Made by a program: the position numbers and the translations under genes | Shown here: in pieces, positions 1 through 6,462 of the stretch | How the letters are laid out: every line of letters starts with the position of its first letter | Numbering within the stretch: position 1 is the first letter of the stretch | NCBI GenBank assembly: GCA_024226105.1 | Contig: JAAELZ010000546.1 | Span: forward strand, 1-6,858 | Source: Pseudomonadota bacterium | GTDB lineage: Bacteria > Pseudomonadota > Gammaproteobacteria > Arenicellales > Poriferihabitantaceae | DNA length: 6,858 bases | Direction: 5' to 3' | Notes under the pieces: generated by a model | The model's input: the letters and a program-made list of their open reading frames with translations, nothing else | What the model was told of the DNA's origin: nothing | The model's database searches: none

Positions 1-3000
1 ATGTTCAGGATATTTCGATTCTCTGGAACAGCGAGAATCAACTCATTGACGTGGTTGGAAACTGCAGCTGCCCCCTGCATTTTAACTGCAAGCACGTGGT
101 GGCGGTTTGCCTGGCCTATCGCGCAGCCAACCGCTTATCGGTAAACAGAAAAGCGGCAGGTAATTTTGACTGGCTGGAAAATGTCCAGCGTTCGGGCCAG
201 GCCGAATCCTACCGGGCGGATCAACCGGATTGTGTCGTCTTTATATTGAGCGAGTCGGACCGCAAACCTTTTGTACAGGTTGAGCTTAAGGTCTCAAGAA
301 GGCTAAAACGGGGCGGTATGGGCGTAGCCCGCAATGTTGCGATTGCGAATATTGCCAATCCCTACCTGCGCCCTGCCTACGCCAGTCGTCTGGACGCCGA
401 CATTACGCGCCTGTTGTTGGCATCCGATAACGATAGCTGGCAGAGTCAGAAGGTTTTACGGCGTTCTGCGGGTGCCCTTGCGCTTGAGAAGATGGTCAGT
501 TCCGGGCGTTGTTTCTGGCGCGGGCTTGAAACGCAAGCGCTGTCTTCCGGGCCAACAAAGTCGCTTGATATATACTGGCAGGAACAAAGTGATAAAAAGC
601 TTAAACTTGTGCTTAGTGCGGGTGAATTCAGCCGCCTGATACTGACGGATCCATCACTTTATCTGGATACCGATAAGGGCAAGGTGGGCGAACTCGACAG
701 TATGGGACTGAATGCTGAACAGCTTCAGCAATTAGTGGAGGCGCCGGAGTTAGCGCATGACCAGGCTCAGGAGTTCAGCCGATTGCTGGTTAAGCGCTAC
801 AGTGATCTGGGTATTCCACCACCGCGTAGAATTGAGGTCAAAAAGGTGGAGGGCATCAAACCGATGCCGGTGCTTGAGCTGGACCGAATCATTGAAAATG
901 GGCAAAACATGCGCTGCGTGCGCCTGCAATTCAAATATATCGACTGGGCGGTTCCGGGATCAGAAGGGCGCCCTAAAACACTCATTGAGGATGGCGAAAA
1001 ACTAATCGAAATTCGCCATGATGAGGCGCGGGAATCTGAGCTTTCCGCTCTCCTGCAGGAGCTCGGATTTATGCCTTATCGACGTATCGAAAACAGTGAG
1101 CTTCTCTACGTCGCACCGGGCAATGATGCGGGACAAAGCAGTATTGGCCTGTGGGCGAAATTCCTCAACGATTCTGTCCCGGAGCTGCAAGAAAATGGCT
1201 GGGAGATTGTTCGTCAGCAGGCGTTCGGTCTGGATTTTTATGAGGCGGATCACTACTGGGGAGAAATCGAAGAAGAAACGCACGACTGGTTTAACCTTCG
1301 CCTCGATATTGAAATCGATGGCCGGCGAATATCCCTGTTAAAACTGTTGCTACCTTTGCTCGACGAGTTTGAGCCCGAATACCTTCCCGAGACAATTTAC
1401 ATTCCCCTGGATGAGGCTAATTATGTATCGCTAAGCGCTGATGAAATTCGCCCCTACCTGCAAACTTTGTATGAGCTATACGATACAGCTCAAGCTGATG
1501 AGGATCACGTGCGTTTGTCGCGATATGATGCGGCGCTTTTATACGACCTGGAAAATCAAACCAATTTGCAATGGCAGGGTGATGCCTTTTTGCGTGAGCT
1601 GGGTGAAAAATTAAGCCATTTTGAGGGGGTAACACACTGCCCGGTACCCGACGGCTTTCTGGGAACATTGCGTGACTATCAGGAGGCTGGCCTGAACTGG
1701 CTGGCATTTCTGAGAGAGTACCGGTTGAACGGTATACTGGCAGATGACATGGGGCTGGGGAAAACCGTGCAGACCGTGGCACATATTCAGAATGAAAAAC
1801 AATCTGCTCGATTGACTAAACCCGTGCTGGTGATCGCGCCAACCAGTTTGATGGGTAACTGGCGGCGCGAAATCAATCATTTTGCGCCCGGGCTCAAGGT
1901 GGTTGTATTACAGGGGCCTGATCGCCGCCATCGTTTTTCCGGCATTTCCGGTGCCGATGTGGTGTTAACAACCTATCCTCTGCTACCACGTGATTCTGAT
2001 ACCCTGCTGGCGGAACAGTATCATTTACTGGTGCTGGATGAGGCGCAGTTGATAAAAAACCCGCGCGCTAAAGCCGCGCAGGTGGTACGTAAACTCCAGA
2101 CCAAACACCGCCTGTGCCTGACCGGCACGCCGATGGAAAATCACCTTGGCGAACTCTGGGCGCAGTTTGATTTTTTGATGCCGGGTTTTCTGGGTAACCT
2201 TAAAACCTTTAAGCGTGTTTACCAGAATCCGATCGAAAAGCATGGTGATGGGGAGCGCCGGGACCAGTTGGCGCGCCGCGTGGCGCCTTTTATGTTGCGG
2301 CGTAAAAAAGATGAGGTGGAAAAGGAGTTGCCACCTAAAACTGAAATGATTCGCTCTGTACCCCTGGGTAAGGCCCAGGCGGCGCTGTATGAAACCATTC
2401 GCCTTTCGATGGAGTCACGGGTACGTGAAACCATTGCCAGCAAGGGGCTGGCGCGCAGCCATATTACGATTCTGGATGCTTTGCTGAAACTGCGTCAGAC
2501 CTGCTGTGACCCGGGCTTACTTAAATTGCAACAGGCCAAACAGGTGAAGGAATCGGCCAAGCTGGAAATGCTCATGGAGATGCTGCCCGAACTACTTGAA
2601 GAGGGCCGCAGAATATTGATATTTTCGCAGTTTGTCAGCATGTTGAACCTCATTGAAACTGTGCTGAACCAAGAAGAGATCGGGTACCTGAAATTGACGG
2701 GGCAGACGCGTAAACGTGATGAAGTGATAGAGCAATTTGACAAAAAGCAGGCCGATGTTTTTCTAATTAGTCTGAAAGCGGGCGGGGTAGGCCTGAATTT
2801 GACTTCTGCTGATACGGTGATTTTGTATGACCCCTGGTGGAACCCGGCAGTCGAAGCCCAGGCCATGGATCGTACGCATCGCATCGGGCAGGACAAACCG
2901 GTGTTTGTGTACAAATTGCTAACCGAGGGGACGGTGGAAGAAAAAATCCTCGCCCTGCAGGAGCATAAAAAGGCGCTGGCCGAGGGAGTCTATGGAAAAC

Positions 3001-3065
3001 CCGGAGAACATAGTGGAAACCTCAGCAATGAAGATATTCAGGTCTTATTTGAGCCCTTAGGGTAG
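1..3065 (+). CDS. SNF2-family DNA-dependent ATPase/helicase with SWIM zinc finger (5' partial)
   Basis: The reading frame is open from the first full codon at position 3, so the gene starts before the window; the GTG at 51 is internal. 1020 residues are present. Numbering from the codon at 51, a SWIM zinc finger CxC-x5-CxH is seen at C5, C7, C13 and H15. A long poorly conserved middle region of about 530 residues follows, then the SNF2 ATPase core: Walker A DDMGLGKT (K571), Walker B variant DEAQ (663-666), motif III LTGTPMEN (690-697), and a helicase C-terminal domain at about 837-950 with FSQF, SLKAGGVGLNL, DPWWNP and motif VI DRTHRIGQ (arginines 941 and 944). This is the usual bacterial SWIM-SNF2 layout. 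Such enzymes translocate on duplex DNA and remodel protein-DNA complexes in the cytoplasm; the exact role of this subfamily is poorly known. No frameshift or missing motif was seen. Family assignment is firm, function is not. Confidence 0.95.
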   Translation, partial: VQDISILWNSENQLIDVVGNCSCPLHFNCKHVVAVCLAYRAANRLSVNRKAAGNFDWLENVQRSGQAESYRADQPDCVVFILSESDRKPFVQVELKVSRRLKRGGMGVARNVAIANIANPYLRPAYASRLDADITRLLLASDNDSWQSQKVLRRSAGALALEKMVSSGRCFWRGLETQALSSGPTKSLDIYWQEQSDKKLKLVLSAGEFSRLILTDPSLYLDTDKGKVGELDSMGLNAEQLQQLVEAPELAHDQAQEFSRLLVKRYSDLGIPPPRRIEVKKVEGIKPMPVLELDRIIENGQNMRCVRLQFKYIDWAVPGSEGRPKTLIEDGEKLIEIRHDEARESELSALLQELGFMPYRRIENSELLYVAPGNDAGQSSIGLWAKFLNDSVPELQENGWEIVRQQAFGLDFYEADHYWGEIEEETHDWFNLRLDIEIDGRRISLLKLLLPLLDEFEPEYLPETIYIPLDEANYVSLSADEIRPYLQTLYELYDTAQADEDHVRLSRYDAALLYDLENQTNLQWQGDAFLRELGEKLSHFEGVTHCPVPDGFLGTLRDYQEAGLNWLAFLREYRLNGILADDMGLGKTVQTVAHIQNEKQSARLTKPVLVIAPTSLMGNWRREINHFAPGLKVVVLQGPDRRHRFSGISGADVVLTTYPLLPRDSDTLLAEQYHLLVLDEAQLIKNPRAKAAQVVRKLQTKHRLCLTGTPMENHLGELWAQFDFLMPGFLGNLKTFKRVYQNPIEKHGDGERRDQLARRVAPFMLRRKKDEVEKELPPKTEMIRSVPLGKAQAALYETIRLSMESRVRETIASKGLARSHITILDALLKLRQTCCDPGLLKLQQAKQVKESAKLEMLMEMLPELLEEGRRILIFSQFVSMLNLIETVLNQEEIGYLKLTGQTRKRDEVIEQFDKKQADVFLISLKAGGVGLNLTSADTVILYDPWWNPAVEAQAMDRTHRIGQDKPVFVYKLLTEGTVEEKILALQEHKKALAEGVYGKPGEHSGNLSNEDIQVLFEPLG

Positions 3066-3088
3066 AAATAACAGGAGGCGGTTCCAGA

Positions 3089-3187
3089 ATGTTCTCCTTA
3101 GCCCGAATAATTCGTGAAATATCCGGGTTAGAGAGCGTACTGCAAAAGGCTGACAGGCTAACTTCTCCCTTGGAAAAAGGGGGGTAG
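3089..3187 (+). CDS. Possible 32-codon small ORF or gene remnant behind the SNF2 gene
   Basis: A strong ribosome binding site AGGAGG (3073-3078) lies just after the SNF2 stop, and an ATG follows 10 nt later at 3089. The ORF runs to TAG at 3185-3187 and begins MFSLARIIREISGLESVL, which looks amphipathic. Its last residues (SPLEKGG) are encoded by the left arm of the repeat element at 3165. It could be a translationally coupled small protein, the start of a gene interrupted by the repeat, or chance coding across the GC-rich hairpin at 3098-3131. I do not recognise the peptide. Confidence 0.25.
   Translation: MFSLARIIREISGLESVLQKADRLTSPLEKGG
3098..3131. repeat. REP-like GC-rich inverted repeat
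   Basis: TTAGCCCG (3098-3105) can pair with CGGGTTAG (3124-3131) in an 8-bp stem with two G-U pairs around an 18-nt AT-rich loop. No T-run follows, so it is not a standard terminator. The form resembles short extragenic palindromes or an insertion-sequence end, but no second copy is in the window, so identity is unproven. Confidence 0.35.
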
Positions 3188-3279
3188 AGGGGGATTTATA
3201 AGGGTAATTAACATGTGATAGTTTGCCATTATATATTGAGTTCAAATCCCCCCTGGCCCCTCTTTGCTAGAGAGGGAGG
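3165..3279. repeat. REPIN/MITE-like paired inverted repeat, diverged copy
   Basis: Left arm 3165-3197 has the pattern CTCCCTT..AAAGGGGGG followed by TAGAGGGGGATTT. Right arm 3244-3279 is its approximate reverse complement, starting AAATCCCCCC and ending AGAGGGAGG. The arms face each other across about 46 nt of AT-rich DNA, giving a 115-bp element. The same architecture recurs at 6463-6583, which marks this as a dispersed non-coding repeat and not a gene. The short hairpin inside each arm is imperfect here, so this copy appears the more decayed. It encodes no protein and would depend on a transposase elsewhere if mobile. Confidence 0.7.
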
Positions 3280-3314
3280 CTCTATGAGAGAGTAATCAAC
3301 CTTTTTCGAAGAAT

Positions 3315-3330
3315 TGTGATAATTATCACA
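3315..3330. promoter_or_regulatory. CRP/FNR-family-like operator upstream of comEA
   Basis: TGTGATAATTATCACA is a perfect 16-bp palindrome and matches the known CRP half-site arrangement TGTGA-N6-TCACA exactly. Its centre is at 3322.5. A TAAACT box at 3352-3357 would put transcription start near 3364, that is 41.5 bp downstream, the classic class II activator distance. The palindrome is seen directly; binding by a CRP-family protein is inference, and another regulator could use it. Confidence 0.5.
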
Positions 3331-3351
3331 TTAATGCATTTTCCTTCTCCA

Positions 3352-3357
3352 TAAACT
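3352..3357 (+). promoter_or_regulatory. Candidate -10 box of the comEA promoter
   Basis: TAAACT matches four of six positions of TATAAT. No good -35 box lies upstream, as expected for a class II activator-dependent promoter whose -35 region is covered by the palindrome at 3315-3330. The predicted leader would be about 93 nt. This call rests on spacing alone. Confidence 0.3.
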
Positions 3358-3456
3358 AATCTCTCGAATTGATTAATTATTAATGGAAAAATCAGTTCGT
3401 CAGGGAAATGTCGCTTAAATCCGGCATACATTTAAATGGAAATAAGGAGATTCAAA

Positions 3457-3840
3457 ATGAAGTATTCAATGATGACACTGCCCGCGCGTGCAGCTAAAAC
3501 CGCGCTTGTTCTGGTTCTGGTTTCGGTATTCTCGACTGCGGCGATGGCCGAGAAAATCAACCTCAATACTGCTGATGCCGAAACCATGCAGTATATACCC
3601 GGAATCGGTTTGAGCAAGGCCGAGAAAATTATCGAAATACGCGATCAGGCCGGCAAGTTCGCTACCATGGATGAAATTGACGCGGTGCCGGGAATCGGCG
3701 AACGCACCATGCTGGACATCCGTAAATACGGCTCGCTTGACTCGGGTGTAAGTGTATTAACCGAAGAGATGAAGGCCAACCAGCCTGCTCGTTCGGCTTC
3801 AAGTGCGGCCGAGGACGGTCCTGTAGCCTCGAGTTCCTGA
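3457..3840 (+). CDS. comEA: Secreted ComEA-like helix-hairpin-helix DNA-binding protein
   Basis: The start at 3457 is chosen over the in-frame ATG at 3436 because AAGGAG (3444-3449) lies 7 nt before it and inside the longer version. The product is 127 residues. Residues 1-31 form a signal peptide: K/R-containing start, hydrophobic core ALVLVLVSVFSTAA, and an AMA cleavage site. The mature part opens with INLNTADAE and holds two helix-hairpin-helix turns, IPGIG (47-51) and VPGIG (77-81), the ComEA family signature. The last 33 or so residues are Ser/Ala-rich and probably disordered. ComEA proteins bind incoming double-stranded DNA in the periplasm during natural transformation. Short stand-alone forms like this are common in Gammaproteobacteria, many in species not known to be competent, so a competence role is inferred. 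No other com gene is nearby. It appears to be a single-gene transcript between its own promoter and a terminator. Confidence 0.88.
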   Translation: MKYSMMTLPARAAKTALVLVLVSVFSTAAMAEKINLNTADAETMQYIPGIGLSKAEKIIEIRDQAGKFATMDEIDAVPGIGERTMLDIRKYGSLDSGVSVLTEEMKANQPARSASSAAEDGPVASSS

Positions 3841-3857
3841 GCGAAACGTCGTTACTT

Positions 3858-3886
3858 AAAAGGGAGCCTTCGTGCTCCCTTTTTTT
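3858..3886 (+). terminator. Intrinsic terminator of comEA
   Basis: A 10-bp stem AAAAGGGAGC / GCTCCCTTTT (3858-3867 with 3874-3883) encloses a six-base loop CTTCGT and runs into a T-run to 3886. It lies 18 bp after the comEA stop and separates comEA from cbbM transcription. Confidence 0.9.
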
Positions 3887-3905
3887 GTGATGCGCGCATT
3901 GCTTC

Positions 3906-3936
3906 ATAATGATTTTATTATGGTAGGCATCATTAT
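3906..3936. promoter_or_regulatory. Inverted repeat upstream of cbbM, candidate CbbR operator
   Basis: ATAATGAT (3906-3913) and ATCATTAT (3929-3936) form a perfect 8-bp inverted repeat with a 15-nt spacer. Its centre at 3921 is about 57 bp before the start predicted from the TATAAT box, a common place for LysR-type activators. A T-N11-A pattern (T3913 to A3925) is present. CbbR is the usual LysR-type regulator of cbb operons, but no cbbR gene is in this window. The half-sites also resemble Fur-type sequences, so the regulator is uncertain. Confidence 0.35.
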
Positions 3937-3944
3937 TATTGAAT

Positions 3945-3971
3945 TTTACTTATACTGAATATCCTTATAAT
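3945..3971 (+). promoter_or_regulatory. Candidate cbbM promoter
   Basis: A perfect TATAAT lies at 3966-3971. The upstream box is weak: TTTACT at 3945-3950 matches TTGACA at four of six positions but with a short 15-nt spacer. Transcription would start near 3978 and give a leader of about 29 nt. A good -10 with a poor -35 fits an activator-dependent promoter. Confidence 0.45.
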
Positions 3972-4006
3972 GCCGGGCAGTTATTAATCAACCGAGGATA
4001 GTTCTC

Positions 4007-5392
4007 ATGGCATTAGACCAATCAGCACGTTATTCAGACCTGAGTCTGAAAGAAGAAGATTTAATCGCAGGTGGCAAGCACATACTTGTCGCTTACAAAA
4101 TGAAGCCGGCTGAAGGTTACGGCTACCTGGAAGCAGCTACGCACTTTTCAGCTGAGTCCTCTACCGGTACCAACGTTGAAGTATCTACAACAGATGACTT
4201 CACCAAAGGCGTTGACGCACTGGTTTATTACATTGACGAAGCTACTGAAGATATGCGCATTGCCTATCCTTTAGAGCTTTTTGATCGAAACATGATTGAT
4301 GGTCGCATGATGATTGTATCTTTTCTGACGCTGGTTATTGGTAATAACCAGGGCATGGGTGATATCGCCTATGGAAAGATGATTGACTTTTACGTACCTG
4401 CGCGTGCTATTCAGTTGTTTGACGGCCCGGCAAAAGATATTTCGGATCTGTGGCGCATTCTGGGTCGCCCGGTTGTTGATGGCGGTTACATCGCTGGAAC
4501 CATCATCAAACCTAAGTTAGGCCTGCGCCCTGAGCCTTTTGCCAGAGCAGCATACCAGTTCTGGCTGGGTGGTGATTTCATCAAGAATGATGAGCCGCAA
4601 GGAAACCAGGTTTTCTGCCCGGCAAAGGACGTTTATCCTTTGGTGGCAGATTCACTTAAACGTGCACAGGACGAGACAGGTGAAGCCAAGTTATTTTCTG
4701 CAAATATTACTGCGGACGATCACTTTGAGATGTGTGCTCGTGCTGACTTTATACTCGAAGCCTTCGGTGAAGATGCCGACAAGGTTGCATTCCTTGTTGA
4801 TGGTTATGTAGGCGGCCCGGGTATGGTTACCACTGCACGTCGCCAGTATCCTAACCAGTATCTGCACTACCATCGCGCGGGCCACGGTGCGGTAACATCA
4901 CCTTCTTCTAAGCGTGGGTATACAGCGTTTGTTCTGGCCAAAATGTCACGCCTGCAAGGCGCTTCCGGTATCCACGTGGGCACAATGGGTTACGGTAAAA
5001 TGGAAGGCGAAGCGGATGATAAAGTCATCGCCTACATGATTGAGCGCGATGAGTGCCAGGGCCCGATCTATTACCAGGAGTGGCACGGCATGAAGCCGAC
5101 CACTCCGATTATCTCCGGTGGCATGAACGCGTTGCGCCTGCCTGGTTTCTTTGAGAACCTGGGTCACGGTAACGTAATCAATACTTCAGGTGGTGGTTCA
5201 TACGGCCATATCGATAGCCCGGCTGACGGCGCGAGATCTTTACACCAGGCATATCAGTGCTGGAAAGAAGGTGCTGACCCAATTGAGTTCGCCAAAGAGC
5301 ACAAAGAATTTGCGCGCGCTTTTGAATCCTTTCCGGGTGACGCAGACCAGATTTTTCCTGGCTGGCGTGAAAAACTCGGTGTGCATAAGTAA
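4007..5392 (+). CDS. cbbM: Ribulose-1,5-bisphosphate carboxylase, form II large subunit
   Basis: Form II RuBisCO catalyses addition of CO2 to ribulose bisphosphate in the Calvin-Benson-Bassham cycle; it works as dimers of large subunits without a small subunit. The product is 461 residues, close to the Rhodospirillum rubrum enzyme, and residue numbers run two higher. Seen here: E50 in AESSTGTN and N113 in GNNQGMG (N-terminal domain, serving the partner subunit), K168 in TIIKPKLG, the Mg-binding GGDFIKNDEPQGN with carbamylated K193, D195 and E196, H289 in HYHRAGHGAV, and loop 6 K331 in GYGKMEGE. All catalytic positions are intact, so it is a true RuBisCO and not a RuBisCO-like protein. The start has GAGGA (3994-3998) 8 nt upstream. 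It is followed by cbbQ after a 215-bp structured gap with a terminator, so most transcripts probably end before cbbQ. Confidence 0.98.
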   Translation: MALDQSARYSDLSLKEEDLIAGGKHILVAYKMKPAEGYGYLEAATHFSAESSTGTNVEVSTTDDFTKGVDALVYYIDEATEDMRIAYPLELFDRNMIDGRMMIVSFLTLVIGNNQGMGDIAYGKMIDFYVPARAIQLFDGPAKDISDLWRILGRPVVDGGYIAGTIIKPKLGLRPEPFARAAYQFWLGGDFIKNDEPQGNQVFCPAKDVYPLVADSLKRAQDETGEAKLFSANITADDHFEMCARADFILEAFGEDADKVAFLVDGYVGGPGMVTTARRQYPNQYLHYHRAGHGAVTSPSSKRGYTAFVLAKMSRLQGASGIHVGTMGYGKMEGEADDKVIAYMIERDECQGPIYYQEWHGMKPTTPIISGGMNALRLPGFFENLGHGNVINTSGGGSYGHIDSPADGARSLHQAYQCWKEGADPIEFAKEHKEFARAFESFPGDADQIFPGWREKLGVHK

Positions 5393-5412
5393 GCCGGCTG
5401 GCTTGGCCAATG

Positions 5413-5461
5413 CTCCATCAATGTGGCTCTGACGAATTCCGCCAACGACACTTTGATGGAG
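5413..5461. repeat. Stem-loop in the cbbM 3' untranslated region
   Basis: CTCCATCAA (5413-5421) pairs perfectly with TTGATGGAG (5453-5461) across a 31-nt loop. It sits between the cbbM stop and the terminator. It may help stabilise the mRNA 3' end, or be a small repeat; no second copy is seen in the window. Confidence 0.4.
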
Positions 5462-5467
5462 TGCCAA

Positions 5468-5497
5468 AAAAAAGCCTCCGACCCTGGGGGCTTTTTT
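5468..5497 (+). terminator. Intrinsic terminator after cbbM
   Basis: AAAAAAGCCTCC (5468-5479) pairs with GGGGGCTTTTTT (5486-5497), with one T-G wobble, around the loop GACCCT. A GC-rich core followed by a T-run is a standard rho-independent terminator. It lies between cbbM and cbbQ, so it should limit readthrough into the activase genes. The A-run on the other side means it could also act on the minus strand. Confidence 0.88.
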
Positions 5498-5529
5498 GTT
5501 AGTGTCCAAATAATGTAATATTTCGCAGA

Positions 5530-5590
5530 ATGCGGTGAAGCATGAACCGCATCGGTTTTCTAAAATGATGCGGTTCATGCTTCACCGCAT
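5530..5590. repeat. 61-nt nested perfect palindrome before cbbQ
   Basis: Two perfectly complementary 24-nt arms (5530-5553 and 5567-5590) flank a 13-nt loop. Each arm is itself an inverted repeat: ATGCGGT and ACCGCAT around the nine bases GAAGCATGA. The unit can thus fold as one 24-bp hairpin or as two 7-bp mini-hairpins. After a single mismatch the pairing continues for three more base pairs (CAG/CTG). No T-run follows, so it is not a terminator. It resembles two REP units in inverted order and ends 17 nt before the cbbQ start codon. Confidence 0.85.
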
Positions 5591-5607
5591 CCTGACGTCC
5601 GAATAAC

Positions 5608-6417
5608 ATGTCAAACGATAATACCCATCAGTACCTTATCAGTGATGAGCCTTTTTACGCGCCTCAGCAAGACGAGGTAGAACTCTATGAGGCGGCTTAC
5701 GCAGCACGCCTGCCTGTGATGATTAAAGGCCCGACGGGTTGCGGTAAATCCCGTTTTATTGAGTACATGGCCTGGAAGTTACAAAAGCCGTTGATAATGG
5801 TAGCGTGTAATGAGGATATGACTGCATCTGATCTTGTCGGCCGTTATCTGCTGGATGCAGATGGTACACGCTGGCTGGATGGCCCGTTGACAACGGCAGC
5901 ACGAACAGGTGCCATTTGTTATCTGGATGAGATTGTTGAAGCACGTCAGGATACGACCGTGGTTATTCATCCTTTAACGGATCATCGCCGTACTCTGCCG
6001 CTGGACAAAAAAGGTGAGCTGATTCAGGCGCACCCGGATTTCCAGCTGGTTATTTCCTATAACCCCGGCTATCAAAGCCTGATGAAGGACTTGAAACAGT
6101 CCACCAAACAGCGCTTTTCCGGGCTGGATTTTGATTACGCACCGAAATCTGTGGAAGCCGATATTGTTGCAAAAGAAACGGGCATCAGTGTTGATATTGC
6201 CGAAAAACTGGTGAAAATGGCACATACCGCACGTAATCTCAAAGGCCATGGCCTGGACGAGGGGATTTCTACCCGCTTGTTGGTTTACGCCGCGCAGTTG
6301 ATGAATCAGGGTGTCAAGCCGACTGCTGCATGCAGAATGGCGCTGGTAAGGCCGATTACCGATGATGCGGATATTCGGGATACGCTCGATAATGCGATTG
6401 ATGCGCTTGGTTTCTAA
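5608..6417 (+). CDS. cbbQ: CbbQ, MoxR-family AAA+ ATPase of the RuBisCO activase
   Basis: The product is 269 residues, normal for CbbQ, and very close to known CbbQ/NorQ-type proteins throughout. Walker A is GPTGCGKS (41-48, K47), Walker B is AICYLDE (D107, E108), sensor 1 is N152 in SYNPGY, and the family stretch KQSTKQRF carries R169. In studied systems a CbbQ hexamer joins one CbbO and uses ATP to remodel RuBisCO and release bound sugar-phosphate inhibitors in the cytosol. Here the neighbours cbbM and cbbO fit that role for form II enzyme. The start ATG has no recognisable Shine-Dalgarno sequence, an in-frame stop lies at 5593-5595, and the upstream palindrome ends 17 nt before the start, so translation is probably weak or depends on structure. 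NorQ (nitric oxide reductase) is the main paralogue, but context favours CbbQ. Confidence 0.95.
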   Translation: MSNDNTHQYLISDEPFYAPQQDEVELYEAAYAARLPVMIKGPTGCGKSRFIEYMAWKLQKPLIMVACNEDMTASDLVGRYLLDADGTRWLDGPLTTAARTGAICYLDEIVEARQDTTVVIHPLTDHRRTLPLDKKGELIQAHPDFQLVISYNPGYQSLMKDLKQSTKQRFSGLDFDYAPKSVEADIVAKETGISVDIAEKLVKMAHTARNLKGHGLDEGISTRLLVYAAQLMNQGVKPTAACRMALVRPITDDADIRDTLDNAIDALGF

Positions 6418-6462
6418 AGAGCCAATTGGTGATTGATACTGTTGAAGATAGTTCCGTATGTA

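Noticed and set aside
51..53. GTG as the start of the SNF2-family protein
   Set aside because: The frame is open without a stop to position 3, and GTG lies only four codons before the SWIM cysteines, inside the domain; the gene is cut by the window edge.
1417..1782. Minus-strand 121-codon ORF inside the SNF2 gene
   Set aside because: It lies opposite conserved SNF2 coding sequence, has no domain I recognise, and is a typical antisense shadow.
3057..3245. Minus-strand 62-codon ORF in the gap before comEA
   Set aside because: It is made largely of the GC-rich hairpin and repeat arm, with no recognisable domain.
3436..3456. ATG at 3436 as the comEA start
   Set aside because: The ribosome binding site AAGGAG is inside this extension and points to ATG 3457, which also gives a better signal peptide.
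4007..5392. RuBisCO-like protein (form IV) instead of true RuBisCO
   Set aside because: All catalytic and metal-binding residues, including K168, K193, D195, E196, H289 and K331, are present and the sequence follows form II throughout.
5240..5578. Minus-strand 112-codon ORF over the end of cbbM and its terminator
   Set aside because: It overlaps conserved cbbM codons, the terminator and the palindrome; composition reflects those structures.
5530..5590. Terminator reading of the long hairpin before cbbQ
   Set aside because: There is no T-run after either arm, and a proper intrinsic terminator already lies at 5468-5497.
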